Assembly (NCBI RefSeq): GCF_018736145.1 | Contig: NZ_CP059997.1 | Location: 8,617,501 to 8,681,500 of the forward strand | DNA length: 64,000 nucleotides | Direction: 5' to 3' | DNA from: Amycolatopsis sp. CA-230715 | Lineage (GTDB): Bacteria > Actinomycetota > Actinomycetes > Mycobacteriales > Pseudonocardiaceae | Translations under genes and position numbers: made by a program | In this document: positions 41,348 to 50,309 of the stretch, one piece after another | Position numbering within the stretch: the stretch's first letter is position 1 | Layout of the letters: each line of letters starts with the position of its first letter | Notes under the pieces: generated by a model | What the model saw: only the letters and a program-made list of their open reading frames with translations | The model's database searches: none | Told to the model about the DNA's origin: nothing

Positions 41348-42469
41348 TCACGCCGGGAGGTCCACCAGCCCGCCGAGCCGTGCGCGGTGCCTGCCCGCCG
41401 TGCCCAGCGCCACGTCGTCGCTCTTGGCGCGCTTGAGGTACAGGTGGATCGGGTGTTCCCAGGTCATGCCGATCCCGGCGTGCAGCTGGAGCGCTTCCTC
41501 CGCGGCGTGCAGCGCGATCGGGGAGCAACGCGCCGCCGCGACGGCCACCGCCACGTCGGAGTCCTCGTGGCCGTTCGCGAGCGTGTCCGCCGCGTACCTC
41601 GCCGCCGCCCTCGCGCTGACGAGTTCGAGGTACAGCGTGGCCAGCCGGTGCTTGAGCGCCTGGAACGAGCCGACCGGCCTGCCGAACTGGTAGCGCTCCT
41701 TGACGTAGGCGACCGTCTCGGTGAGGCACCAGTCGGTGATCCCGACCTGCTCCGAGGCGAGCACACCCGCGCCGACGGTCAGCGCGCGCTGGAGCGCGGC
41801 CGGTGCGGTGTCCGCGTCTGCGACCCGTGCGGCCGGTGCGCCCTCGAAGACCACGTCCGAGATCCGGCGGGTGAGGTCGAGCGAGACCAGCTCGGTCACC
41901 GCGGCCGCCGAAGCGTCCACTGTGTACAGTCCGGGCCCGTCGGGGCCGACGGCGGGCACCACGAACACCTCGGCGACCGAGGCGTCGGCGACCGCGCCGA
42001 CGCGGCCGGACAGCGCGCCGTCCGCGCCCACCGTCACCGCCGAGGGGAAGTCCGCACCGGGCGCGGTGGTCAGCGGCACCGCGAGCGCGCCGATCACGGC
42101 TCCGCTCGCGAGCCGTCCGAGCACTTCGGACGCGGCAGGACCGGCGGCGAGCAGCGCCGAGGTGGCCAGCACCGTGCTGCCGAGGAAGGGCACCGGCGCC
42201 ACGCTGCGGCCCAGTTCCTCCGCCACCAGCGCGGTTTCCCGCACCGACCCGCCGTGCCCGCCGAGGTCCTCGGGCACCATGAGCCCCGCCGTGCCCAGCT
42301 CCGCGGCGAGCGTGTGCCACAGCTTCAGGTCGTACGGCTCGGCGGACTCGGTCCTGGCGATCAGCGCGGACGGCTCGGCCCGGTCGGTCAGCAGATCCCG
42401 CACGCTGGCACGGAGATCCTCTTCGACGTCCGAATAGAGCAGGTCCGGAGAATCAGCGCGCTCGGTCAC
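41348..42469 (-). CDS. Acyl-CoA dehydrogenase (short, operon subunit)
   Basis: A 373-residue acyl-CoA dehydrogenase-fold protein. The N-terminal helical and beta domains are recognisable (VPEDLGGHGGSVRE), and the C-terminal block reads LHAGIGMTWEHPIHLYLKRA, without an obvious catalytic Glu at the usual EGT position. Such proteins often form alpha2beta2 heterotetramers with a partner dehydrogenase in actinomycetes. GTG at 42469 overlaps the stop of the next dehydrogenase (GTGA). It is the last gene of the four-gene operon that starts at 45946. Confidence 0.87.
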   Translation of the reverse strand: MTERADSPDLLYSDVEEDLRASVRDLLTDRAEPSALIARTESAEPYDLKLWHTLAAELGTAGLMVPEDLGGHGGSVRETALVAEELGRSVAPVPFLGSTVLATSALLAAGPAASEVLGRLASGAVIGALAVPLTTAPGADFPSAVTVGADGALSGRVGAVADASVAEVFVVPAVGPDGPGLYTVDASAAAVTELVSLDLTRRISDVVFEGAPAARVADADTAPAALQRALTVGAGVLASEQVGITDWCLTETVAYVKERYQFGRPVGSFQALKHRLATLYLELVSARAAARYAADTLANGHEDSDVAVAVAAARCSPIALHAAEEALQLHAGIGMTWEHPIHLYLKRAKSDDVALGTAGRHRARLGGLVDLPA

Positions 42470-43692
42470 TTCGGCAGGTCCTTCCAGGCGACGTCCTTGT
42501 CAACGCGCGGCTCGGACGGCAGCCCCAGCACCCGCTCGGCGACGATGTTCCGCAGCACTTCGGAGGTGCCGCCCTCGATCGAGTTCCCCTTGGCGCGCAG
42601 GTACCGGTAGCCGGGACCGCGCGCGGCGAAGTCGATGTGCACCGGCCTGCGCATGGTCCAGTCGTCGTAGACGAGCCCCTGCTCCGCGTGCAGCTCGACC
42701 TCCAGCCCGGACAGCGCCTGATTCAGCTCGGCGAAGGCCAGTTTCATCACCGAGCCCTCCGGACCGGGCTGACCGGCCGTGAGCTGCTGGCGGAGGCGGC
42801 TGCTCGCCAGCCCCAGCGTTTCGGCCTCCACCCACAGCTTCAGCAGCCGGTCGTGCAACTCGGGTGTCCGCCGCTCGGGATGCTCCCGCCAGGCCTCCGC
42901 GACCGGGCCGAGCAGCCCGCCCTCGCGCGGCATCGGTGTCCCGCCGATCGCGACGCGCTCGTTCATCAGCGTGGTCTGCGCGACCTTCCAGCCTTCGCCG
43001 ACCGCGCCGAGCCGCTGCGAGTCCGGGATGCGGACCTCGCTGAGGAAGACCTCGTTGAACTCCGCCTCGCCGGTGATCTGCCGCAGCGGCCTGACCTCGA
43101 CGCCTGGCGCGGACATGTCGCACACGAAGTAGGTCATGCCCTGGTGCTTCGGCACGTCGGGATCGGTGCGGGTGACCAGGATCGCGAACCTGGCCAGGTG
43201 CGCGCCCGATGTCCAGACCTTCTGGCCGGTGACCACCCAGTCTCCCCCGCCGGCTACGCCCCCATTGGCGGGGGTGCCCCCATTACCGTCGCGAACCGCC
43301 TTGGTGCCGAGCGCGGCGAGATCGGAGCCCGCGCCCGGTTCGCTGAACAGCTGGCACCACACCTCCTCGCCGGTCCACAGTGGACGGAGATAGCGACGGT
43401 GGTGCTCGGGCGTGCCGAAGCGCAGGATCGTCGGCGCAGCCATGCCGAGCCCGATCACGATCTGGCGCGGCGAGTTGTCCGGCGCACCGGCCTCGGCGAG
43501 TTCGGCGTCCACAACGGACTGGAGCGAGCGCGGCGCGTCGAGGCCGCCGAGCCCGGCCGGGAAGTGCACCCAGGCGAGGCCCGCGTCGAACCGGGCGCGC
43601 AGGAAGTCCAGCCGTGCCACGGTTTTCGGGTCGTTTTCGGCGAGCAGCGCGCGGACCCGCGCGCGGAGGTCGTCGGCGGTCGGTGCGCTCAT
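42466..43692 (-). CDS. Acyl-CoA dehydrogenase
   Basis: A 408-residue acyl-CoA dehydrogenase: FAD-binding CQLFSEPGAGSDLA near residue 118, KVWTSGAHLA near 160, and C-terminal NSIEGGTSEVLRNIVAERVL. ATG at 43692 overlaps the upstream stop (ATGA). A glycine-rich insert GNGGTPANGGVAG near residue 138 is encoded by a GC-rich repeat absent from the related proteins here. It pairs with the downstream short dehydrogenase, the arrangement known from heteromeric enzymes that act on bulky acyl-CoAs such as steroid side chains. Confidence 0.9.
   Translation of the reverse strand: MSAPTADDLRARVRALLAENDPKTVARLDFLRARFDAGLAWVHFPAGLGGLDAPRSLQSVVDAELAEAGAPDNSPRQIVIGLGMAAPTILRFGTPEHHRRYLRPLWTGEEVWCQLFSEPGAGSDLAALGTKAVRDGNGGTPANGGVAGGGDWVVTGQKVWTSGAHLARFAILVTRTDPDVPKHQGMTYFVCDMSAPGVEVRPLRQITGEAEFNEVFLSEVRIPDSQRLGAVGEGWKVAQTTLMNERVAIGGTPMPREGGLLGPVAEAWREHPERRTPELHDRLLKLWVEAETLGLASSRLRQQLTAGQPGPEGSVMKLAFAELNQALSGLEVELHAEQGLVYDDWTMRRPVHIDFAARGPGYRYLRAKGNSIEGGTSEVLRNIVAERVLGLPSEPRVDKDVAWKDLPK
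43251..43288. repeat. GC-rich palindromic insert inside a coding region
   Basis: GCCCCCATT occurs twice (about 43258 and 43275) around GGCGGGGG, giving a CCCCC/GGGGG stem with a short loop. It is in frame with the dehydrogenase and encodes a Gly/Asn-rich loop. Confidence 0.55.
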
Positions 43693-44912
43693 CGCGCGGC
43701 CTCCGTCCGGTACTTCTTCAGCTCGCGGTGCGCCAGCGAGCGCTTGTGCACCTCGTCCGGCCCGTCCGCGAGGCGCAGCATGCGTGCGGCCATCCAGAGC
43801 TGCGCGAGCGGGAAGTCCTGGCTGACCCCGCCCGCGCCGTGCGCCTGGATCGCCTTGTCGAGGATCCATTCGACGGCAGACGGCGTGGAGATCTTGATCG
43901 CCTGGATCTCGGTGTGCGCGCCCCGGTTCCCGACGGTGTCCATCAGCCACGCCGTCTTGAGCACCAGCAGGCGCTGCAACTCGATGCGCACGCGCGCCTC
44001 GGCGATCCAGTCCTGCACGACCCCCTGCTCCGCGATCGGCTTGCCGAACGTGGAGCGCGAAAGCGTGCGCGTGCACATCAGCTCCAGCGCGCGCTCGGCC
44101 ATCCCGATCAGGCGCATGCAGTGGTGGATGCGCCCGGCGCCGAGCCTGGCCTGCGCGATGGCGAACCCGCTGCCCTCTTCTGCGATCAGGTTTTCCGCTG
44201 GCACGCGGACGTTTTCGAACAGCACCTCGGCGTGGCCGCCGTGGTCGCCGTCGGTGAAGCCGAAGACCTTCATGCCACGCTTCACGGTCAGGCCCGGGGT
44301 ATCGCGGGGGACCAGGATCATGCTCTGCTGCTGGTGCGCCGCCGCCTGCTCGTCGGTCTTGCCCATCACGATGAAGATCCGGCAGTCCGGGCTCATCGCA
44401 CCGGAGATGTACCACTTGCGCCCGTCGATGACGTACTCGTCGCCGTCGCGGCGGATGCTCGTGGAGATGTTGCGCGCGTCCGAGGACGCGACCTCGGGCT
44501 CGGTCATCGCGAACGCGGATCGGATCTCACCGTCGAGCAGCGGCCGCAGCCACTGCTCGCGCTGCTGCTCGCTGCCGAACATGGCGAGCACTTCCATGTT
44601 CCCGGTGTCCGGCGCGGCGCAGTTCAGCGCCGTCGGCGCGAGACTGGGGCTGCGGCCGGTGATCTCGGCCAGCGGCGCGTACTGGAGGTTCGTCAGCCCG
44701 GCGCCGTGTTCACCAGGGAGGAAGAAGTTCCACAGGCCGCGCTTGCGGGCTTCGGCTTTCAGTTCCTCGACGATCGGCACGGAGGACCAGGGATTTTCGC
44801 GGCCCTCCAACTGCTCCTCGAACACCGGCTCGGCGGGGTAGACGTGGGAGTCCATGAACTCGAGGAGCTTCTCGCGCAGCTCCTCGGTCTTGGCGTCGTA
44901 GGCGAAGTCCAT
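43689..44912 (-). CDS. Acyl-CoA dehydrogenase (ACAD10/11 type)
   Basis: A 407-residue enzyme with AFAMTEPEVASSDARNI (FAD/substrate loop), RKWYISGAMSPDCRI, and C-terminal IQAHGAGGVSQDFPLAQLW. This matches the ACAD10/ACAD11-like group, which works with the phosphotransferase-like protein encoded upstream and has been linked to 4-hydroxyacyl-CoA degradation. ATG at 44912 overlaps the stop of the phosphotransferase gene by one base (TGATG), and its own stop overlaps the next ATG. Confidence 0.92.
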   Translation of the reverse strand: MDFAYDAKTEELREKLLEFMDSHVYPAEPVFEEQLEGRENPWSSVPIVEELKAEARKRGLWNFFLPGEHGAGLTNLQYAPLAEITGRSPSLAPTALNCAAPDTGNMEVLAMFGSEQQREQWLRPLLDGEIRSAFAMTEPEVASSDARNISTSIRRDGDEYVIDGRKWYISGAMSPDCRIFIVMGKTDEQAAAHQQQSMILVPRDTPGLTVKRGMKVFGFTDGDHGGHAEVLFENVRVPAENLIAEEGSGFAIAQARLGAGRIHHCMRLIGMAERALELMCTRTLSRSTFGKPIAEQGVVQDWIAEARVRIELQRLLVLKTAWLMDTVGNRGAHTEIQAIKISTPSAVEWILDKAIQAHGAGGVSQDFPLAQLWMAARMLRLADGPDEVHKRSLAHRELKKYRTEAAR

Positions 44913-45946
44913 CAGCGGTCCTCTTTCAAGATCTCGTTGCCGTGCCGGATGAGCGGGATGACTCCGTCGCCCGCGCGTTCGAAGCCCTCGCCGACGGTTT
45001 GCCCCTTGGTGAACCGGAAGTAGATGCCCTCGAGGATGACCGCGAGCTTGAAGAACGCGAAGCCCACGTACCAGTTGAGCGCGGACACGTCGCGGCCCGA
45101 TCGCCCGGCGTACCTGGCGACCACCTCGTCCGGGCTCGGGTAGCCGGGTGCTGTCGTGGCGTTCGAGACGAAGTCGAGGTTCAGCGCGCTCCGTTCGGCG
45201 TAGGCGACCATCAGCGCGAGGTCGGTGAGCGGGTCGCCGAGGGTGGACATCTCCCAGTCCAGCACCGCGGTGATCCGGTCCGTGCCGTCCGCTCCGTCGA
45301 CGAGCACGTTGTCGAGCCGGTAGTCGCCGTGGATGATCGACGGCCTGCCCGAGGCGGGGATGGCGGCCGCGAGCCGGTCGTGCAGTGCGTCGGCGCCGGG
45401 CAGGTCGCGGTTGCGGGAACCGTCGAGCTGCTTCTTCCACCGCCGAAGCTGGCGTTCGAGAAACCCTTCCGGGCGGCCGAAATCGCCGAGCCCGACCGAG
45501 TCCGGCTCGACCTCGTGCAGCGCGACGAGGGTGTCCACGAGCGAGTGCGCGATGGCGCGCGTGCGCTCGGCCCCGAGCGGGACGAGTTCGTCCGCGGTGC
45601 GGTACGGGGTGCCCTCGACGAACTCCATCACGTAGAACGGCGCGCCGAGCACGTCGGGATCTTCGCACAGGAGAAGGGTTTCCGGCACCGGCATCGCGGT
45701 GGGGCCGAGCCCGGTGATCACCCGGTGCTCGCGCTTCATGTCGTGCGCGGTGGGGAGCACATGGCCGAGCGGCGGGCGCCGCACTACCCATCGGTTCGCG
45801 CCGTCGCTCACCACGTAGGTGAGGTTCGACCGGCCGCCCTGGACCACTTCGCCGGTCAGCTCGCCGCCGACGAGGCCGGGCAGGCGTTCGTCGAGGCAGG
45901 CGCGCAGGGTGCCGAGCGCGAGGCCGGGCGGGTCGTTGCTGGTCAA
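44912..45946 (-). CDS. Phosphotransferase-family protein (ACAD10-type APH domain)
   Basis: A 344-residue aminoglycoside-phosphotransferase-fold kinase: nucleotide region GGRSNLTYVVSD near residue 37, catalytic loop IIHGDYRLDNVLVD near 200, and metal DWE motif VLDWEMSTLGDP near 225. In mammals an equivalent domain is fused to the acyl-CoA dehydrogenase and phosphorylates 4-hydroxyacyl-CoA so that the phosphate can be eliminated; here the domains are adjacent genes. The start is TTG at 45946, set by a full AGGAGG 7 bases upstream. It heads a four-gene operon under a TetR palindrome. Confidence 0.9.
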   Translation of the reverse strand: MTSNDPPGLALGTLRACLDERLPGLVGGELTGEVVQGGRSNLTYVVSDGANRWVVRRPPLGHVLPTAHDMKREHRVITGLGPTAMPVPETLLLCEDPDVLGAPFYVMEFVEGTPYRTADELVPLGAERTRAIAHSLVDTLVALHEVEPDSVGLGDFGRPEGFLERQLRRWKKQLDGSRNRDLPGADALHDRLAAAIPASGRPSIIHGDYRLDNVLVDGADGTDRITAVLDWEMSTLGDPLTDLALMVAYAERSALNLDFVSNATTAPGYPSPDEVVARYAGRSGRDVSALNWYVGFAFFKLAVILEGIYFRFTKGQTVGEGFERAGDGVIPLIRHGNEILKEDR

Positions 45947-45976
45947 GATCGAGCCTCCTGTTCCGTCGCCATCACG

Positions 45977-45994
45977 ATACCGACTGGTCGGTAT
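45977..45994. promoter_or_regulatory. TetR operator of the acyl-CoA dehydrogenase operon
   Basis: ATACCGACTGGTCGGTAT has perfect 8-base arms and lies 31 bases ahead of the TTG start at 45946. It matches the palindrome at 37602 over 16 bases. Confidence 0.75.
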
Positions 45995-46040
45995 GTCGTA
46001 CAGGCCCCACGCCGCGCCGCGGCGCGGGGCCCGACCGGCA

Positions 46041-46493
46041 TCAGCCGATCAGGCGAACCACGAATTCCGCGACGCAGGCCGGTTTCTCCTCGCCCTCGAT
46101 CTCGATCGTCCACTTCACCACGGCCTGCTTCCCGCCGGTCACGTCGGTGACCTCGACGAGTTCGGCGCCCGCGCGCACCTTCGACCCCACCTTCACCGGC
46201 TGGGGGAACCGGACCTTGTTCAGGCCGTAGTTCACGCCCATGGTGAGGTTGTCGACCCGGTAGACCTCGGCGCCGAACATCGGCAGCAGCGACAGCGTCA
46301 GGTACCCGTGCGCGATGGTGGTGCCGAACGGCCCCTTCGCCGCGCGCTCGGTGTCGAGGTGGATCCACTGGTGGTCGTCGGTCGCGTCCGCGAACAGCCG
46401 CACGCGCTCCTGCGTGATCGTGTGCCAGTCGCTGAAGCCGAGGTGTTCGCCGACCGCGCCGGCGAACTCGTCCAGTCCGGAAAAGACCCGCAT
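46041..46493 (-). CDS. MaoC-family (R)-enoyl-CoA hydratase
   Basis: A 150-residue hot-dog-fold protein with the hydratase 2 active site DATDDHQWIHLD and the following GPFGTTIAHGYLTLSLL (Asp and His catalytic residues). It adds water to an enoyl-CoA. ATG at 46493. It lies 13 bases behind the FabG-like gene in the same orientation, so the two probably act in sequence on the same acyl-CoA. Confidence 0.92.
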   Translation of the reverse strand: MRVFSGLDEFAGAVGEHLGFSDWHTITQERVRLFADATDDHQWIHLDTERAAKGPFGTTIAHGYLTLSLLPMFGAEVYRVDNLTMGVNYGLNKVRFPQPVKVGSKVRAGAELVEVTDVTGGKQAVVKWTIEIEGEEKPACVAEFVVRLIG

Positions 46494-46506
46494 GGTCCCG
46501 CTCCCC

Positions 46507-47268
46507 TCAGTCCTTCGGCCCGCCAGCCACGTACACGACCTGGCCGGAGATGAACCCGGCCCCCTCGCTGACCAGGAACGAGGCGAGGTTGGCGATGTCC
46601 TCCGGCTCGCCGACCCTGCGCACCGGGATCTGCTCGGCCGCCGCCTTCTTGAAGTCCTCGAAGGACATCCCGACCCGTTCGGCGGTCGCCGCGGTCATGT
46701 CGGTCGCGATGAAACCGGGCGCGATCGCGTTCGCGGTGACCCCGAACTTGCCGAGCTCGATCGCGAGCGTCTTCGTGAAGCCCTGCATGCCCGCCTTGGC
46801 CGCGGAGTAGTTGACCTGCCCGCGGTTGCCGAGCGCGGAGGTGCTCGACAGGTTGACGATCCGGCCCCACTTCTGCTCGGTCTGGTACTTCTGCACCGCG
46901 CGGGTCATCAGGAACGAGCCGCGCAGGTGCACGCCGAGCACCGAGTCCCACTCCTGCTCGCTCATCTTGAAGATGAGGTTGTCGCGCGTGATGCCCGCGT
47001 TGTTGATCAGCACGGTCGGCGGGCCGAGCTCGTCGGCGACCTTCGACACCGCGGCGTCGACGTCGTCGGCGTTGCTCACGTCGAGCTTGACGCCGATCGC
47101 GCGCCCGCCGTCGGCGACGATCGCTTCGGCGCCCGTCCGCACCCCGTCCTCGTCGAGGTCGAGCAGGCCGACCGCGAATCCGTCGGCGGCGAGCCTGCGC
47201 GCGACCGCCGCGCCGATCCCCCTTCCGGCTCCGGTGACGATCGCGACGCGCGAATGGGTTTCGGTCAC
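46507..47268 (-). CDS. FabG-like 3-oxoacyl reductase (SDR)
   Basis: A 253-residue SDR: TGAGRGIG near residue 13, NNAG near 90, catalytic Ser and YSAAKAG near 155, and a FabG-style C-terminus (FISGQVVYVAGGPKD). It is paired with the MaoC hydratase as a hydration/dehydrogenation module. GTG at 47268 with GGGAG upstream. An inverted repeat TAAGC-N4-GCTTA lies just ahead and may be its operator. Confidence 0.92.
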   Translation of the reverse strand: MTETHSRVAIVTGAGRGIGAAVARRLAADGFAVGLLDLDEDGVRTGAEAIVADGGRAIGVKLDVSNADDVDAAVSKVADELGPPTVLINNAGITRDNLIFKMSEQEWDSVLGVHLRGSFLMTRAVQKYQTEQKWGRIVNLSSTSALGNRGQVNYSAAKAGMQGFTKTLAIELGKFGVTANAIAPGFIATDMTAATAERVGMSFEDFKKAAAEQIPVRRVGEPEDIANLASFLVSEGAGFISGQVVYVAGGPKD

Positions 47269-47293
47269 AGCGGTCTCTCCCTCTTCGTTGAGA

Positions 47294-47307
47294 TAAGCGC
47301 TTGCTTA
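47294..47307. promoter_or_regulatory. Inverted repeat upstream of FabG-MaoC operon
   Basis: TAAGCGCTTGCTTA has TAAGC/GCTTA arms around GCTT, 26 bases ahead of the FabG-like start. It resembles the AAG-N2-CTTG core of KstR2-type operators known from acyl-CoA and cholesterol genes, with two departures from that pattern. Confidence 0.5.
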
Positions 47308-47522
47308 GCACAGGTGCCTAAAAGGTACCCCCAGTGCCCCAGCTTGGTCTGTGACCTGCGTCATGTCGAGCCGAGGCGGCGCGGCGCGTCGTGCTCGGTC
47401 GAGTGGCGCGCCGTGGCGATATCCCGCGGCGGCCGCGAAATGGGGTTCGGCGAGTGAACTTGATCGAATTGACCAGCAATTCCCGCCTGGCTGACCACCG
47501 TCGGATTCCGGCGAGGCGCGTG

Positions 47523-47735
47523 CTACCGCACCGGTGTTCTCTGCCGGGGCAGCGCGTCCGCGGCGGCGCCGCTCTTGGCGCGTCGGCCGAGTGGATTTCT
47601 TTGCCGCGCAACGGGTTCTGCGTGGCGGTGGGCGGGAAGGCAGCCCAGCAGTAGCGCCACGGCGACCGCGCCGAGGAGCACGTGGCCGGCTGCGATACAC
47701 AGCCCGCACAGTGCGATCCACAGCGCTATCTTCAT
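47523..47735 (-). CDS. Possible small membrane protein
   Basis: A 70-codon frame starting with ATG at 47735 has a strongly hydrophobic first 33 residues (ALWIALCGLCIAAGHVLLGA and on) and then a basic hydrophilic tail. No Shine-Dalgarno site is visible, so a leaderless start would be needed. The rest of the gap 47308-47522 shows nothing. Family unknown. Confidence 0.35.
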   Translation of the reverse strand: MKIALWIALCGLCIAAGHVLLGAVAVALLLGCLPAHRHAEPVARQRNPLGRRAKSGAAADALPRQRTPVR

Positions 47736-47786
47736 AAAAGGAGTGTAGGTCCGGACCGATTGGACGGCGCGAAATTTAGGAAAGGC

Positions 47787-48503
47787 TTAGGATTTCGATT
47801 CGGTATTCACCGGCGCATAGTGATCGTTTTCCGGTTCGAGCCGTGGCACCGGCTGGGTCAACAGCGGCACCGCGAGCGTCGCGACGGCGAGCAGCCCGTT
47901 GAGGGCCATGCACCGTTCGACGAGCCCGAGCGGGATGACCACCCACCACGGAGGACCGCCGGCGGCCATGATCCCGACGGCGGTGAGGATGACGCCGAAC
48001 CAGCCGAGCGAGGTGATCGCCAGCGCGATCGAGATCCGGCGCCACGTCTTGGCGTTCTCGAAGACGATCTTCGCGGCGAACAGCACGGCGAGGGGGAGTG
48101 CCACGAAACCGACGATGCTCGCGACGCGGTGCACGTCCCCGCCCGCGCTCGGGCCGATCGCCCAGTTGTGCTTCGGGAACGCGACGACCACCAGCAGGCT
48201 CACCACCCAGAGCCCGCCGAGCGCGGTCGCCACCGAGCGCACCGGGAGCAGCCGCTGGCGGATCAGCCCGGCGAACGCGGCGGCCGAGCCGAACGCCACC
48301 AGCACCACCGCGAGGTCGAAGACCCACTTGTTCGAGGTGAGCCCGTATTCGCTGATCGTCCTGCGGATCGGGCTGATGTCGTCGGTCGGTGGCACGAACT
48401 GCAGCAGCAGCACGAGCCCGGCGCCCGCGACCAGACCGGAGAGCCCGAGTGACGGGAACGCCAGCGCCATCGGGCCGCGGCGGTTCGCCGGGGAGGTGGT
48501 CAT
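47787..48503 (-). CDS. DUF998-type membrane protein
   Basis: A 238-residue protein with about six hydrophobic segments and the DUF998 pattern (DISPIRRTISEYGLTSNKWVFD in segments near residue 40, then FPKHNW and VHRVASIVGF). Function unknown. ATG at 48503 with GGGAC upstream; the frame is open to 48539. It diverges from the small gene at 48566. Confidence 0.82.
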   Translation of the reverse strand: MTTSPANRRGPMALAFPSLGLSGLVAGAGLVLLLQFVPPTDDISPIRRTISEYGLTSNKWVFDLAVVLVAFGSAAAFAGLIRQRLLPVRSVATALGGLWVVSLLVVVAFPKHNWAIGPSAGGDVHRVASIVGFVALPLAVLFAAKIVFENAKTWRRISIALAITSLGWFGVILTAVGIMAAGGPPWWVVIPLGLVERCMALNGLLAVATLAVPLLTQPVPRLEPENDHYAPVNTESKS

Positions 48504-48565
48504 GACGTCCCATGTTACGAGCGGAACCTGAGAATCCACTGTGGACTGGCTGGCAGAATGGCGGC

Positions 48566-48898
48566 GTGGACGCGATCGTCGGGTACTGGCGGCACTGGGA
48601 CGAAAACGGGCAGTACCAGGAACTGCTGGTCTCCCCAGGGGGCACGGGCTGGGTCGAGTACGGCCGAGATGGCGAGTACTACGAAGTGATCGAGCTGACC
48701 TGGACGGCGCAGTCGCCGGGCAGGATCGAGTTCCGGTACGGCGACGGGCGGGAGGTGGACGCGAGCGGCGTCGTCCACACGAGGGCCGACATGGACCCGT
48801 CGTCGCACACCTACGAGGTGCGCGACGACGGCGTGCTCGTCGTCGACGGCCCGGTGCTCGGCGCGCGCGAGTTCGCCCCGGCCACCCGCCGCGTCTGA
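48566..48898 (+). CDS. Small conserved-looking hypothetical protein
   Basis: A 110-residue soluble protein rich in Tyr, Trp and acidic residues (GYWRHWDENGQYQELL, GWVEYGRDGEYYEVIELTW), probably all-beta. No known motif. GTG at 48566 lacks a Shine-Dalgarno site but a -10-like CAGAAT lies 6 bases upstream, suggesting a leaderless mRNA like that of the gene at 34861. It ends 4 bases before the ROK repressor stop. Confidence 0.65.
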   Translation: MDAIVGYWRHWDENGQYQELLVSPGGTGWVEYGRDGEYYEVIELTWTAQSPGRIEFRYGDGREVDASGVVHTRADMDPSSHTYEVRDDGVLVVDGPVLGAREFAPATRRV

Positions 48899-48902
48899 CG
48901 CC

Positions 48903-50111
48903 TCAGCCTGTCCGGCCCCGCCGGTCGAACACCACATCGCGCGCGGTGCGCAGCGCGGTCGCGATCGCGCCGGTGAGCGCGGCCTCCTCGCCGAGTTCGC
49001 CGGGCACGATCTTCGGGCGCATCGGCGTCACCCTGCCCATCGCGCGTTCGAGCGGCACGGCCAGCAGATCGTGGTTCTTGCCGATACCGCCCGCGATCAC
49101 GACCAGCTCGGGGTCGATCACCGCGGCGACCGAGGACACCACGAACGCCAGCCGGTTGGCTTCCTCCTCGACGACTTCGAGCGCGGTCCCGTCGCCGCGG
49201 CGGGCCGCTTCGAAGACGTCCTTCGCGGTCCGGATCTTGGTCAACCCCGCGCGCGTCGCGTGCTCGACGACCGAATGCGCGGCCGCCGCCGATTCCAGCA
49301 TTCCCTGGCGCTGCTTGGCGTAGTCGATGTCCGGCATGCCGCCACCGGACGGCCAGCCGAACGGCAGGTACCCGATCTCGCCCGCGGCGCCGTGCGCGCC
49401 GCGGTAGAGCCTGCCGTCGAGGATGATGCCCATGCCGATCCCGGTGCCGACGGTGACGCACACCGAGGCGTCGACCCCGCGCGCGGCGCCGGACTCGTGC
49501 TCGCCGACGGCGGAGAGGTTCGCGTCGTTCTCGACGGTCATCTCGGTGCCGAGCACCGACTCGAGCTCCTTCAGCAGTCCCTTGCGCTCCCAGCCGGGCA
49601 GGTTCGGCGCCTGCTGCAGGGTCGCGGAGCCCGCGTCGGGCACGCCGGGGGTGCTGACGACGGTGGACACCACGTCGCCGATCCGGATTCCCGCCTGGTC
49701 GAACGCCTTCTCCGCGCTCTCGTGCACGATGCGCATCAACGCGCTCGCGGACCGGGCCCGGTTGCGCTCGTCGAGCCTGGCGACCACGGCACCGGACAGG
49801 TCCGCGACGGCGACCCTGATCAGGCCGCGGCCGATGTCGATCCCGAGCACGTGGCCCGCGGACGGGTCGACCTCGTAGACCACGGCCGACCGGCCGGGGC
49901 CGGCGAGCGTCCGGCCCGCGGTGCGGACCAGCCCGTGCTGTTCGAGGTCGAGCAGCGCCTGCCCGACGGTCGGCTTGGACAGCCCGGTGTCGGTGGCGAT
50001 CCGGGGCCTGGTGGCCGGGCCCGCCGTGCGCAGCCGTTCGAGCACGGCGCGCTGGTTCAGCCCCCGCATGTTCGCCGGAGTACCGACCTGCGGGGATTTG
50101 TCCGCGCTCAT
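48903..50111 (-). CDS. ROK-family transcriptional repressor
   Basis: A 402-residue protein with an N-terminal winged helix (NQRAVLERLRTAGPATRPRI, ATDTGLSKPTVGQALLDLE) and a ROK sugar-kinase-like domain (LGIDIGRGLIRVAV, VENDANLSAVGE, VTVGTGIGMGIIL). The zinc-binding CxCGxxGC motif of most ROK proteins is absent. ATG at 50111 behind GAGGGA. It diverges from the permease-glucosaminidase-kinase operon, and the palindrome at 50273 is its likely operator. Inducer: an amino sugar or its phosphate, by context. Confidence 0.9.
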   Translation of the reverse strand: MSADKSPQVGTPANMRGLNQRAVLERLRTAGPATRPRIATDTGLSKPTVGQALLDLEQHGLVRTAGRTLAGPGRSAVVYEVDPSAGHVLGIDIGRGLIRVAVADLSGAVVARLDERNRARSASALMRIVHESAEKAFDQAGIRIGDVVSTVVSTPGVPDAGSATLQQAPNLPGWERKGLLKELESVLGTEMTVENDANLSAVGEHESGAARGVDASVCVTVGTGIGMGIILDGRLYRGAHGAAGEIGYLPFGWPSGGGMPDIDYAKQRQGMLESAAAAHSVVEHATRAGLTKIRTAKDVFEAARRGDGTALEVVEEEANRLAFVVSSVAAVIDPELVVIAGGIGKNHDLLAVPLERAMGRVTPMRPKIVPGELGEEAALTGAIATALRTARDVVFDRRGRTG

Positions 50112-50272
50112 CGGTGTTGTCCCTCGGTTCGGGAAAACCCCGATGAGGCCCAAGCGCACCACGTCGACTGGAGCGCTTCCTCCCCGCGGCCCTGAACGGT
50201 CATCGCGCCTCTTTCCTGGATACGAGTTGCCACCAGTTTACGGGTGAACCCTTCCGTCGGCGGGCAACCCAT

Positions 50273-50291
50273 GTTAAGAAACTTTATTAAC
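50273..50291. promoter_or_regulatory. ROK-type operator
   Basis: GTTAAGAAACTTTATTAAC is a near-perfect palindrome of the AAA-N-TTT-centred kind bound by ROK regulators such as NagC- and Rok-type proteins. It lies in the divergent region, 19 bases ahead of the permease start. Confidence 0.75.
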
Positions 50292-50309
50292 TATTGACGG
50301 AGGTGCGCT

